Translations under genes and position numbers: made by a program
Part shown: in pieces, positions 50,620-58,079 of the stretch
Numbering within the stretch: position 1 is the first letter of the stretch
How the letters are laid out: the number at the start of each line of letters is the position of its first letter
Notes under the pieces: generated by a model
Told to the model about the DNA's origin: nothing
What the model saw: only the letters and a program-made list of their open reading frames with translations
The model's database searches: none
NCBI RefSeq assembly: GCF_003325475.1
Contig: NZ_CP029495.1
Location: 3,410,001-3,474,000 of the forward strand
DNA length: 64,000 bases
Source: Chromobacterium phragmitis
GTDB taxonomy: Bacteria > Pseudomonadota > Gammaproteobacteria > Burkholderiales > Chromobacteriaceae
Direction of reading: 5' to 3'

Positions 50620-51700
50620 CGGTCTTCTCCTGGTCGGCGGCGGCGGCGCGCAGCTGGCGGATCAGCGCCAGCTCGGCCTGGAAGTCCACGTAATGCGGCA
50701 GTTTCAGGTGTTGAACGAAGCCGGAGGCCTCGACATTGTCGCTGTGGCATAGCGCGAACTCGGCTTGCTGCGCCGGCGCGTGGGCGGTTTCGCCCAGCTC
50801 CTCGGCGCGCAGGCTGCGGTCCACCAGCGCCATCGCCATCGCCTTGCGCTCCGCCTCGCCGAAGCTCAGGCCGTAACCGCGGGTGAACTGCGGCGGCGCG
50901 GTCTTGCTGCCGGCGAACTGGTTGATCATCTGGCATTCGGTCAGCGTGATCTCGCCGATGTCGATCTCGAAGCCCAGCTCTTCCGGGCAGATCGTCACGC
51001 TGACTTCGCCCATGCGGATCTCTCCGGCGAAAGGGTGGCTCTCGGCGTAGCCGCGTTGGGTGGAGTAGGCGAGGCCGAGCAGCCAGCCTTCGTCGCCGCG
51101 GGCCAGGTTTTGCAGCCGCGCGGGCCGGCCGGCCGGGAACATCAGCGGCTCGCGGGTCAGGTCCACCGGCTCCGGGTCGCCCTCGGGCGGCAGGTCGGCT
51201 TCGATCAAGCCCTCGCGGTCCAGCAGCTGCAGCACGCCAGGCAAGGCGTCCGGCAGCGGCGCGGCGGCCTGCTCCAGTTTGCTCTTTGGCGCGGCTTCCG
51301 TCAGGCCGAAGTCCAGCAGGCGCTGGGTGTAGTCGGCGGTGGGGCCGAGGATCTGGCCGCCCGGCACGTCCTTGAAGGTGCCGGACACGCGGCGGCGCAC
51401 CCGCATCGCGGCGGTGTTGAGCGGCAGCGTCTGGCCGAAGCGCGGCAGCGTGGTGCGGAAGGCGCGCAACAGGAACACGGCCTCGATGCTGTCGCCGCTG
51501 GCCTGTTTCAGCGCCAGCGCGGCCAGCTCTTCGTCGTACAGCGAGCCTTCCTGCATCACGCGGGCCACGGAGAGGCGCAGCTGCTGTCGGATCTGATCGA
51601 TGCTGAGCTCCGGCGCGGCCTCGTCGCCGCGGCGCGCGGCGGCCTGCAAATCCCAGGAGCGGGCGATGGCGGTTTCCCCGCCTTTCACGGCTACATACAT
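50612..51700 (-). CDS. phnI: C-P lyase core subunit PhnI
   Basis: A 362-residue subunit that displaces adenine from ATP with phosphonate, helped by PhnG, PhnH and PhnL. Typical segments are MYVAVKGGETAIARSWDLQA at the start, TDYTQRLLDFGLTE-type sequence near 145, and HPFAGEIRMGEV near 225. The C-terminus contains SDNVEASGFVQHLKLPHYVD with the conserved His-rich end. It lies between phnH (1 bp) and phnJ (overlap). Confidence 0.95.
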   Translation of the reverse strand: MYVAVKGGETAIARSWDLQAAARRGDEAAPELSIDQIRQQLRLSVARVMQEGSLYDEELAALALKQASGDSIEAVFLLRAFRTTLPRFGQTLPLNTAAMRVRRRVSGTFKDVPGGQILGPTADYTQRLLDFGLTEAAPKSKLEQAAAPLPDALPGVLQLLDREGLIEADLPPEGDPEPVDLTREPLMFPAGRPARLQNLARGDEGWLLGLAYSTQRGYAESHPFAGEIRMGEVSVTICPEELGFEIDIGEITLTECQMINQFAGSKTAPPQFTRGYGLSFGEAERKAMAMALVDRSLRAEELGETAHAPAQQAEFALCHSDNVEASGFVQHLKLPHYVDFQAELALIRQLRAAAADQEKTDD

Positions 51701-51701
51701 C

Positions 51702-52280
51702 TCAACCCTCCCGGATGCGGACGCTGCGCGGCAGGCCGGCGATGTGGGTATCGGTAATCAGCACGGCGTCCACGCCCAGCGGGAAGCGGGTGTGATTGCG
51801 CTGCCATTCGCGCCAGAAGTTTTTGGGCAGGCCGGCGGCGCCGAAACGGCGCGGCGCGGCGAAGCCGGGGCCGCAGCCTTCCACCTGGTCCGCGCCGAAA
51901 CCATCCACTTCGATCAACAGCGTGGCGGAACGGTCCGGATATTCGGCGCTGCCGGCTTTCAGGCTCATCAGGTCCGGCAGCGGCATGCCGGCGGCGATGA
52001 CGATGAAGTCGGCGTCCTCAGGCAAATCAGCCAGCCGCATGCCGGTGTGGAAGCGCAGGCTGGCGATGGTTTCGTCCGGCAGTGCAGGCAGCCAGACGCG
52101 CGTGTCCTGGTCTGCCAAGGTGTATAGCAACGCGGCGGTGGAGGCTTTCAAGCCGAGCAGGGCCGGCGGCAATACCGGCAGCGCGCGCGGCGACAAGGGT
52201 TCGGCCATCGAGCTCAATACGGCGCGGAAAGTCTGTTGGGAATCGTCCACCGGATGGGCAAAAGCGCTGCGCATGGTCAT
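51702..52280 (-). CDS. phnH: C-P lyase core subunit PhnH
   Basis: A 192-residue structural subunit of the PhnGHIJ core. It starts with the typical AFAHPVDDSQQTFRAVLSSMAEP and ends with HIAGLPRSVRIREG. LKAGSAEYPDRSATLLIEVD near 125 and FWREWQRNHTRFPLGVDAVL near 158 match the family. The start ATG 52280 overlaps the phnG stop. Confidence 0.94.
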   Translation of the reverse strand: MTMRSAFAHPVDDSQQTFRAVLSSMAEPLSPRALPVLPPALLGLKASTAALLYTLADQDTRVWLPALPDETIASLRFHTGMRLADLPEDADFIVIAAGMPLPDLMSLKAGSAEYPDRSATLLIEVDGFGADQVEGCGPGFAAPRRFGAAGLPKNFWREWQRNHTRFPLGVDAVLITDTHIAGLPRSVRIREG

Positions 52281-52711
52281 TCCCCCCGCACCATGGTGAA
52301 GAATTCGACCTTGCTGGCGGCGGCTTCGCGAGAACGGGCGGCGCGGCGCTCGGCCAGCTCGCTTTCCAGCGGCACAATCCACGCCAGCATCAGCTCGCCG
52401 TGGCGGGCCGGGTCTTGCAGCAGCGCGTCGGCCTGGGCGATCAGCTCGGCGTGGCGGCCATCGCCGCCCCGCACCCAGCCGTGGCCGACATGGCCGTCGA
52501 TCTCGCAACTGGCGCGGCTGACGCTGATTTCGCCCAGGTTGAAGCGCGCGCCGGCGCCGCCGCTGCGGCCTTGCAGCATCATCAGGCCGGTTTCGGCGCG
52601 GCGCAGCCAGCGCGGCTCGGCGGGCAGAGCCGGCGGCAGCAGAGCCAGCAGCCGTTCGATGGGGCTGTTGGCCAGCGCGGAAAGCCAGCGCTGTCGGGTG
52701 GAGGTGTCCAT
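52277..52711 (-). CDS. phnG: C-P lyase core subunit PhnG
   Basis: A 144-residue subunit that forms the core with PhnH-I-J. RQRWLSALANSPIERLLALL, TGLMMLQGRSGGAGARFNLG and GHGWVRGGDGRHAELIAQAD are recognisable PhnG blocks. ATG 52711 is preferred because GAGG lies 8 nt before it; an in-frame ATG at 52723 lacks a ribosome site. It is the first gene of phnGHIJKLM-phnZ, all coupled. Confidence 0.93.
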   Translation of the reverse strand: MDTSTRQRWLSALANSPIERLLALLPPALPAEPRWLRRAETGLMMLQGRSGGAGARFNLGEISVSRASCEIDGHVGHGWVRGGDGRHAELIAQADALLQDPARHGELMLAWIVPLESELAERRAARSREAAASKVEFFTMVRGE

Positions 52712-52866
52712 CGTGTGCCTCATGGTTCAAGAAAGATTCATATAAACGTATAGATGTATGCATGATAATGGCAGGCATCGAAGGACAAACAGCACGCGGC
52801 GATGAAGGTTTTGTGACGTTTTGAAGGCGGGCATGGATCTTTGGACTGTTTAGTGCGGGACGCTGT

Positions 52867-52963
52867 TTAGACCCGCTAACAAAACCTATATTTTGCGCAG
52901 TGGCGCACATGGAAGATCAGCGACTTACAAGCGACCGCCTGAGGTTTTGTTAGCCACTCTTAG
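52867..52963. mobile_element. MITE-like element, copy 1
   Basis: A 97-bp unit identical to 55443-55539. Inside a TTAG at each end lie inverted termini: left ACCCGCTAACAAAACCT and right AGGTTTTGTTAGCCACTC, sharing the perfect core CTAACAAAACCT. The 89-bp core is too short to code for a transposase. The TTAG flanks look like target-site duplications. This is the form of a miniature inverted-repeat element moved by an IS encoded elsewhere. Confidence 0.75.
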
Positions 52964-53006
52964 GAAGGACTGTTAGGACTTCGGGGGCGGGTCATCCACC
53001 ACGTTT

Positions 53007-53326
53007 CCGACGCGGCCAAGTCCCTTCAAGCCTGCCGTAGGGTGGCAGGCCCGAGGTTTTAAGCGGCTGCCTGTTTGAGTCCCGCGACGGTAGCGCGCAT
53101 CGCTGAGCGAATCTCTACGTGCGAGGCCTCGCCTCGCTCAGCGAGAGATTCGCACGCAGAGAGTTCAGCCGCGCCTCGGGCCTGACGGGTCCCTGCGGGG
53201 AGCCGCAGGCCAGGCTTGCAGGGTGGCTTTTAGGGGTGGAGGGGATATTTGGCCAAGCAAATATCCCCTCCCTGCCCGCCGGGCAGCCCCGGCAATGAAA
53301 ATCATCATCCGCGCAGCGGATTCAAA
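53007..53326 (-). repeat. 320-bp dispersed repeat, copy B
   Basis: The reverse complement aligns with 41899-42219. This copy contains clear internal palindromes: GGATATTTG with CAAATATCC (near 53245-53268) and CGAATCTCT with AGAGATTCG (about 53108-53152). It fills the phnF side of the phn control region and ends 40 bp before phnF. No coding frame is supported. Confidence 0.85.
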
Positions 53327-53366
53327 GCCATCAAGGCTGCGAACATGATAAAGACTGGGAGGTAGC

Positions 53367-54089
53367 ATGATAGAGAGGGGCTCCGGCGTCGCCGTGTGGC
53401 GGCAGATCGAGGAGGCATTGGCGGCCGACATCGCCGGCGGCGCATTGCAGGCGGGCCAGCAACTGCCCACCGAGCTGCAGCTGGCGGACCGGTTCGGCGT
53501 CAACCGCCACACCATACGCCGCGCGGTGGCCACGCTGGTGGAGCGCGGCCTGCTGCGAGTGGAGCAGGGGCGCGGCACCTTTGTGCAGGACAATGCGATC
53601 GATTACGCCATCAGCAAGCGCACGCGCTTCACGCAGAACATGGCCAAGCAGAACCTCAGCTCGGACATCGACATCCTGAACAGCGACACCGTGCCGGCCA
53701 ACGCCGAGCTGGCGGAATTGCTGCAGGTGGCCGCGGGCGACACGCTGTACCGCATCAAGACCCTGAGCAAGGTAGAGGGACGGGTGGTGGATTACGCGAC
53801 CCTGTTCTTTCCCGCTTTCCGGTTCCCAGGCTTGCCGGAAGCTTATCTGAGGTATCGCTCGGTGACGCGCGCGCTGGCCGAGTGCGGCGTGGCCGATTAC
53901 ACCCGCCGCTTCACCCGCGTCACCGCCCGCTTGCCGGACGCGGAGACGGTCGATTATCTGGGCATTCCCAAGAACCGTCCGGTGCTGCATGTGAAATCGC
54001 TGAACGTCGACGCGGCCGGCGCGCCGGTGCAGTACGGCGTCACCTGCTTCAACGGTGACCTGGTGCAATTAGTGATGGAGCAGGAATGA
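53367..54089 (+). CDS. phnF: GntR/HutC-type regulator PhnF
   Basis: A 240-residue regulator. The winged HTH (about 10-78) contains GQQLPTELQLADRFGVNRHT followed by IRRAVATLVERGLLRVEQG. The UTRA effector domain follows (DTLYRIKTLSKVEGRVVDY to the end). PhnF proteins control phosphonate genes. GGGAGG precedes ATG 53367. It heads the plus-strand arm phnF-DUF1045-phnN, overlapping the next gene by ATGA, and is divergent from phnG. Confidence 0.92.
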   Translation: MIERGSGVAVWRQIEEALAADIAGGALQAGQQLPTELQLADRFGVNRHTIRRAVATLVERGLLRVEQGRGTFVQDNAIDYAISKRTRFTQNMAKQNLSSDIDILNSDTVPANAELAELLQVAAGDTLYRIKTLSKVEGRVVDYATLFFPAFRFPGLPEAYLRYRSVTRALAECGVADYTRRFTRVTARLPDAETVDYLGIPKNRPVLHVKSLNVDAAGAPVQYGVTCFNGDLVQLVMEQE

Positions 54090-54784
54090 CGCGCTACGCC
54101 GTTTACTACGCCCCCCGGCCGGATAGCGATTTCTGGCGCGCCGGCTGTGAATGGCTGGGCATGGATGCCGTCAGCGGGGAGACGGCGGAACAACCTCCGC
54201 TGGATGGCATGGACGCGGAGACGCAAGCCGACCTGACCCGCGCAGCTGCCCGCTACGGCTGGCACGCCACCTTGAAGGCGCCGTTTGCGCTGCGGCCGGA
54301 TGTCGATCAGGAAGCTTTGCTTGGTGGAACGGCTGCGCTGGCTCAGACATTCCGGCCCTTCGCCTTGCCGCTGCAAGTGGACTGGCTGGGCGATTTCCTG
54401 GCCTTGCGGCCACAGAGGGTATCGCCTGAGCTGGACGAACTGGCCGCCGCCTGCGTGGCGACATTGGCGCCGCTGGCGGATCGCGCCGCGCCGTTGAAGG
54501 CCAGGGCCGGTTTGAATGACAGGCAGCAGGCTTTGTACCGGCGCTGGGGCTATCCCTATGTGTTCGAGCAGTTTCGCTTTCACATGACGCTCAGCGACAG
54601 CCTGGCTCGCGGTTCGCAAATGGCCGATGCGCTGGAGCAGGGCGCGCGGACACACTTTACCGGACAATTGGGTGCGGTGGAGATCGCCGGCATCGCGCTG
54701 TTCCTTGAGCGCGAGCAGGACAGGCCGTTCCGCTATCTGGCCTACTGCGGTTTTGACGGCGAGGTGGCGCGCTATGAGCGTTGA
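54086..54784 (+). CDS. DUF1045 phosphonate-metabolism protein (2H phosphoesterase-like)
   Basis: A 232-residue protein of the DUF1045 family, found almost only in phosphonate gene clusters. Two HxTLx motifs are present, GWHATLKAPF near residue 58 and FHMTLSDSL near 166. This is the signature of 2H phosphoesterases, which open cyclic phosphates. That makes it a plausible replacement for PhnP, the cyclic ribose phosphate esterase absent from the window, but this is inference. It overlaps phnF by 4 bases and phnN by 11. Confidence 0.85.
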   Translation: MTRYAVYYAPRPDSDFWRAGCEWLGMDAVSGETAEQPPLDGMDAETQADLTRAAARYGWHATLKAPFALRPDVDQEALLGGTAALAQTFRPFALPLQVDWLGDFLALRPQRVSPELDELAAACVATLAPLADRAAPLKARAGLNDRQQALYRRWGYPYVFEQFRFHMTLSDSLARGSQMADALEQGARTHFTGQLGAVEIAGIALFLEREQDRPFRYLAYCGFDGEVARYER

Positions 54785-55331
54785 ACCGGGAACCTTGTGG
54801 TATGTGATCGGCCCGTCCGGCGCAGGCAAGGACAGCCTGCTGGCGTATGTCCGGCAGAGGCTGCCCGGCGGCGTGGTGTTCGCCCACCGCTACATCACAC
54901 GGCCGGCCGGAGCCGGCGGCGAGAACCATGTGGCGCTGAGCGAGGAGGAGTTCGCCGCGCGCGAGGCCAGCGGCTGCTTCGCGCTTTGTTGGCGGCGTCA
55001 TGGCCTGGCTTACGGCCTGGGCGTGGAGGTGGATTTTTGGTTGGCGCAAGGGCTGGATGTGGTGGTGAACGGCTCGCGTTCCAGCCTGCCGCTGGCGGCG
55101 CAGCATTTCCCCATGCTGAGGCCATTGTGGGTCACCGCCAGTCCTGAGATATTGGCGGCGCGGCTGAGGAGGCGCGGTCGGGAGGGCGAAGCGGCGATCG
55201 AGCGCCGGTTGGCGGAGGCGGCGTCTTTTGTGCCGTCTGCAGGCTGCGTGGTGCTGGTCAACGACGGCGAGTTGGCGCAGGCAGGCGATGCCTTGCTGGG
55301 TTGGTTGCAGGGAGAACGATGTATCGCTTAG
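54774..55331 (+). CDS. phnN: Ribose 1,5-bisphosphate phosphokinase PhnN
   Basis: A 185-residue guanylate-kinase-like enzyme that makes phosphoribosyl pyrophosphate from ribose 1,5-bisphosphate, the last step of the C-P lyase route. The P-loop is GPSGAGKDS (about 13-21), then HRYITRPAGAGGENHVALSE and the LARLRRRGRE-like lid (AARLRRRGREGEAAIERRL). The length equals E. coli PhnN. The stop codon TAG lies within a TTAG, the motif that flanks the nearby MITE, so repeat insertion may have touched the 3' end. Confidence 0.92.
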   Translation: MSVEPGTLWYVIGPSGAGKDSLLAYVRQRLPGGVVFAHRYITRPAGAGGENHVALSEEEFAAREASGCFALCWRRHGLAYGLGVEVDFWLAQGLDVVVNGSRSSLPLAAQHFPMLRPLWVTASPEILAARLRRRGREGEAAIERRLAEAASFVPSAGCVVLVNDGELAQAGDALLGWLQGERCIA

Positions 55332-55442
55332 CGCGGTTGGCAGAATTCAGTTTTACGTCCAAGGCAAGGCGCGCCGACGCAGACAGTACAAGGCGTACGC
55401 CAAGTCCGCGCAACGCAGCATCAGGATTTTTGTTAGCCACTC
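55332..55442. repeat. Decayed repeat ending in the MITE right terminus
   Basis: A 111-bp stretch between the phnN stop and MITE copy 2 ends in TTTTGTTAGCCACTC-TTAG (55428-55446), the same right end as the MITE. Its left part (GGCAAGGCGCGCCGACGCAG and a GGCGTACGCC palindrome) is different. It is probably a second, different non-autonomous element sharing the same terminus, now without a matching left end. Confidence 0.5.
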
Positions 55443-55539
55443 TTAGACCCGCTAACAAAACCTATATTTTGCGCAGTGGCGCACATGGAAGATCAGCGAC
55501 TTACAAGCGACCGCCTGAGGTTTTGTTAGCCACTCTTAG
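55443..55539. mobile_element. MITE-like element, copy 2
   Basis: Identical over 97 bp and in the same orientation as 52867-52963. It is flanked by TTAG (55443-55446 and 55536-55539). The left TTAG is shared with the right end of the preceding decayed repeat, so two elements appear to have inserted at neighbouring TTAG sites. The two MITE copies bracket phnF-DUF1045-phnN and repeat B, a 2.5-kb segment. Confidence 0.75.
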
Positions 55540-55710
55540 TCCAAAAGTGGAAGAGAAACCAGTGTTTGTCTTCCTGTCTGAGCCAAAGTACGGTTTTACG
55601 GGTTCGGAGTAGCAGCTTCCCAGCGCTTCTCTACAGTGGTAGGGGCCGTCCGCGCCTCGGCGCGCATATTACCCATAAAGTCGACTCCTCTCTGAATAAG
55701 GAAACTGTTC

Positions 55711-56253
55711 ATGGCTGAAATCATCCTGTACCAGAACTCGAATTTTGGTGGGCGCAGTGTCGATTTGACAAGCAACTCCGCCAATCTGGGGACCGATTAC
55801 AACTTCAACGATCAGACCTCCTCGATTCGCGTTGTCAGCGGAACTTGGCTGTTGTACAAGGATGCCGGATTTGCCAGCACGTGCTGGATTCTGACGCCGG
55901 GGGAATATTCCAGCCCGGGCACCTGGGGCGGCAGCAACGATTCCATTTCTTCGTTACGCGCGTTGCCGGGCAACTATGGCGATCACTACGCCATCTTGTT
56001 CCGCGACAGCAATTATGGCGGCCAGATGGTGTCGTTTACCCAGTCCCAAGCCAATTTCAACGATATCGGCTTCAATGACGCGGCGTCCTCCGCGATCGTT
56101 CTGGGAGGCAGCTGGTCTTTGTATAAGGATGTCAATTTTTCGGGCCAGAGCTGGATCATCGCATCCAACAAAGGCCCTAACAACGATGGCCGCTACCCGA
56201 GTTATTCCGGTTTCTGGGCCAACGACAGCGTATCGTCGATCCAGCCCTTGTAA
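55711..56253 (+). CDS. Two-domain beta/gamma-crystallin protein
   Basis: A 180-residue protein made of two beta/gamma-crystallin domains. All four Greek-key calcium motifs (N/D)(N/D)xx(S/T)S are intact: NDQTSS 33-38, NDSISS 76-81, NDAASS 122-127 and NDSVSS 171-176. Each domain begins with a YQNSNFGG/FRDSNYGG-type strand. Such proteins bind calcium and are very stable; Myxococcus protein S is a spore-coat example. No signal peptide is present, so it is cytosolic or leaves by another route. AAGGAA precedes the ATG. It stands alone between the repeats and a terminator. Confidence 0.9.
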   Translation: MAEIILYQNSNFGGRSVDLTSNSANLGTDYNFNDQTSSIRVVSGTWLLYKDAGFASTCWILTPGEYSSPGTWGGSNDSISSLRALPGNYGDHYAILFRDSNYGGQMVSFTQSQANFNDIGFNDAASSAIVLGGSWSLYKDVNFSGQSWIIASNKGPNNDGRYPSYSGFWANDSVSSIQPL

Positions 56254-56287
56254 GGCGGGAGTCGCGGAGCGGGCTGAACCGCAATGA

Positions 56288-56321
56288 AACAGGGCGGCAA
56301 CCTAAAGGTTGCCGCCCTGTT
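56288..56321 (+). terminator. Intrinsic terminator after the crystallin gene
   Basis: A perfect 15-bp stem (56288-56302 with 56307-56321) and TAAA loop lie 34 bases after the stop, with CCGTTTT after it. It stands between convergent genes and may serve both. Confidence 0.85.
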
Positions 56322-56364
56322 CCGTTTTCGCGGCGTCCGACATTCCCTGGCCGCCAGGGTTGGC

Positions 56365-57999
56365 TTAATTGTCCACCGCGAAGCGCCGCATCTGCGCCTG
56401 CAGCGCGGCGCTGACTTCCTGCAGCCTGCCGCTGTCGCGGCTGGCGTCCTGGCTGGCCCTGAGGCTTTCGTCGGCGCTGCGGGCGATGGCGGACACGCTG
56501 TCGGCGATGGCCTGGCTTTCCCGCACCTGTTCGGCGATGTCGGACGTCAGCCGGTCCAGCTCGCCCACGGTAGCGCCGGCGCCGAGTTTCAGTTCGGTCA
56601 ACGGCGCCACGATTTCGCCTATCAATGCCACGCCGCGCGCCATCTCGCGCTGGCCTTGTTCGATGCGGCTCATCGCGTCCGAGGTTTGCGCGTCCATCGC
56701 GCTGATCACGTCGTTGATTTCGCGGGTGGCCTGGGCGGTGCGGGCGGCCAGGTTGCGCACCTCGTCCGCCACCACGGCGAAGCCCCGGCCCATCTCGCCG
56801 GCGCGGGCGGCTTCTATCGCCGCGTTCAGCGCCAGCATATTGGTTTGCTCGGCGATGTCGGTGACCGCTTCTATCATGTCGTGCATCGAGTTGGCGCGCT
56901 GGCGCAACGCGTCCACCGATTCGGCGCTGCCCCGGATCTGTCCGGCGATCAGGCCTATTTCGCGCGAGGCGGTCTCGATCAGCCGTTGGCCGCGGTCAGC
57001 CAGCTCGGCGGCGCTTCTGGCCTGCTGCTGGGCTTGGCCGGCTGTGGCGGCGGCGCGGTCAAGCTTGGCGGAAAAGGCGCCCACCACGCCGTTGATCTGG
57101 TGGATTTCCGCTTGTTGCCGCTCCACGCCGCCGGCCACCTCATCCGCGCTGCCGCGGGTGGAGGCGGCGGAGTCTGCCACCACGTCGGCGCTGGCGCGCA
57201 GTTCCCGCACCAACGCGGCCAGTTCGGCTTGCATCGTCTCCATCCGCCGCAGCATCTGCGCGGTTTCATCCCGGCCGGCGGCGCGGACCCGGTTGCGCAG
57301 ATCGCCGCGCGCCATCGCGCCCAGCACCGCCACGCTGTGCTCCAGCGGCCCGGTGATGCTGCGGGTGACGCGCCAGGCCAGCAACAGGCCGGTCAGCACT
57401 GCTGCGGCGCTGCAGAAGAGCAGCAGGCCGCGCGTGGTCGCCATCAGCGCCAGCACGTCGGCCATTTCCTGATTCATGTGTTTTTGCTGGACGGCGGACA
57501 ATTCGGCGGTGGCGGCCAGCAGCGCCTGCAGCGCAGGCCGGGTCTGGCCGCCGTATTGCTGGGCCAGCGCGGCGGGGTCGTTGGCCTCGACCAGGTCCAC
57601 GGTGTCGGAAAAGGCCTTGGCGTAAGCGTTTCTCAGCTCGGCCAGCTTTTGCAGCGAACCCGCCTGTTCGGCGCTCCAGGGCAGGGTTTTCATCCGCAGC
57701 AGCGTGTCGCTGGCGCGTCGGTTGGCTTCATCCATCGCGGCGTACAGCGGTTCGCGCTGCGCTCGCTCCGGCGTGGAGATGATCTGCAACAGCAATAGCG
57801 CCGCGTTTTGCGAATGGCGGTCCAGATCGGCCGCCGCCTGCTGCTTGCTGGCGTCGTCGTTGACGATGGCCTGCGCCGACTGCTCGATGCGCGCGAGCCC
57901 GCTCCAGACGCTGGCGGAGATGGCGAGCAGGATGGCCAGCAGCGCGGCGAAGGACACGCTCAAGCGCGGGCCGACTTTGATCGTTTGCAATAGGCTCAT
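56365..57999 (-). CDS. Methyl-accepting chemotaxis protein
   Basis: A 544-residue chemoreceptor. Membrane span 1 is at about 13-33, a periplasmic four-helix-type sensor at 34-188, span 2 at about 190-208, and a HAMP domain follows. The long cytoplasmic coiled coil has the signalling tip EQTNMLALNAAIEAARAGEM and then GRGFAVVADEVRNLA. Gln/Glu methylation sites are likely but not marked. There is no C-terminal CheR-docking pentapeptide. ATG 57999 gives the normal MSLLQTIKVGPRL start. The ligand is unknown and no che genes are nearby. Confidence 0.93.
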   Translation of the reverse strand: MSLLQTIKVGPRLSVSFAALLAILLAISASVWSGLARIEQSAQAIVNDDASKQQAAADLDRHSQNAALLLLQIISTPERAQREPLYAAMDEANRRASDTLLRMKTLPWSAEQAGSLQKLAELRNAYAKAFSDTVDLVEANDPAALAQQYGGQTRPALQALLAATAELSAVQQKHMNQEMADVLALMATTRGLLLFCSAAAVLTGLLLAWRVTRSITGPLEHSVAVLGAMARGDLRNRVRAAGRDETAQMLRRMETMQAELAALVRELRASADVVADSAASTRGSADEVAGGVERQQAEIHQINGVVGAFSAKLDRAAATAGQAQQQARSAAELADRGQRLIETASREIGLIAGQIRGSAESVDALRQRANSMHDMIEAVTDIAEQTNMLALNAAIEAARAGEMGRGFAVVADEVRNLAARTAQATREINDVISAMDAQTSDAMSRIEQGQREMARGVALIGEIVAPLTELKLGAGATVGELDRLTSDIAEQVRESQAIADSVSAIARSADESLRASQDASRDSGRLQEVSAALQAQMRRFAVDN

Positions 58000-58079
58000 G
58001 GGGCGTCTCGCGATGCGGAAAACCGTTGGTCGGGGCTGCGTGGGCGATATGTCAGCATAGCGCAGCGCTTCGCTAGGAG

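Larger units (their letters stand above)
52724..53366. promoter_or_regulatory. Divergent phnG/phnF control region
   Basis: This 643-bp gap between divergent phnG and phnF is unusually long because it holds two repeats (52867-52963 and 53007-53326). Next to phnG is an AT-rich imperfect palindrome, CATATAAACGTATAGATGTATGCATG-like at 52738-52763, the best candidate for the phnG promoter and a PhnF or PhoB site. A clear Pho box was not seen. GGGAGG at 53355-53360 is the phnF ribosome site. Confidence 0.4.

Noticed and set aside
52867..55539. Two identical repeats as the start of a CRISPR array or a composite transposon
   Set aside because: Spacing is 2.5 kb with genes between, there are no regular spacers or cas genes, and no transposase is encoded in the enclosed segment.
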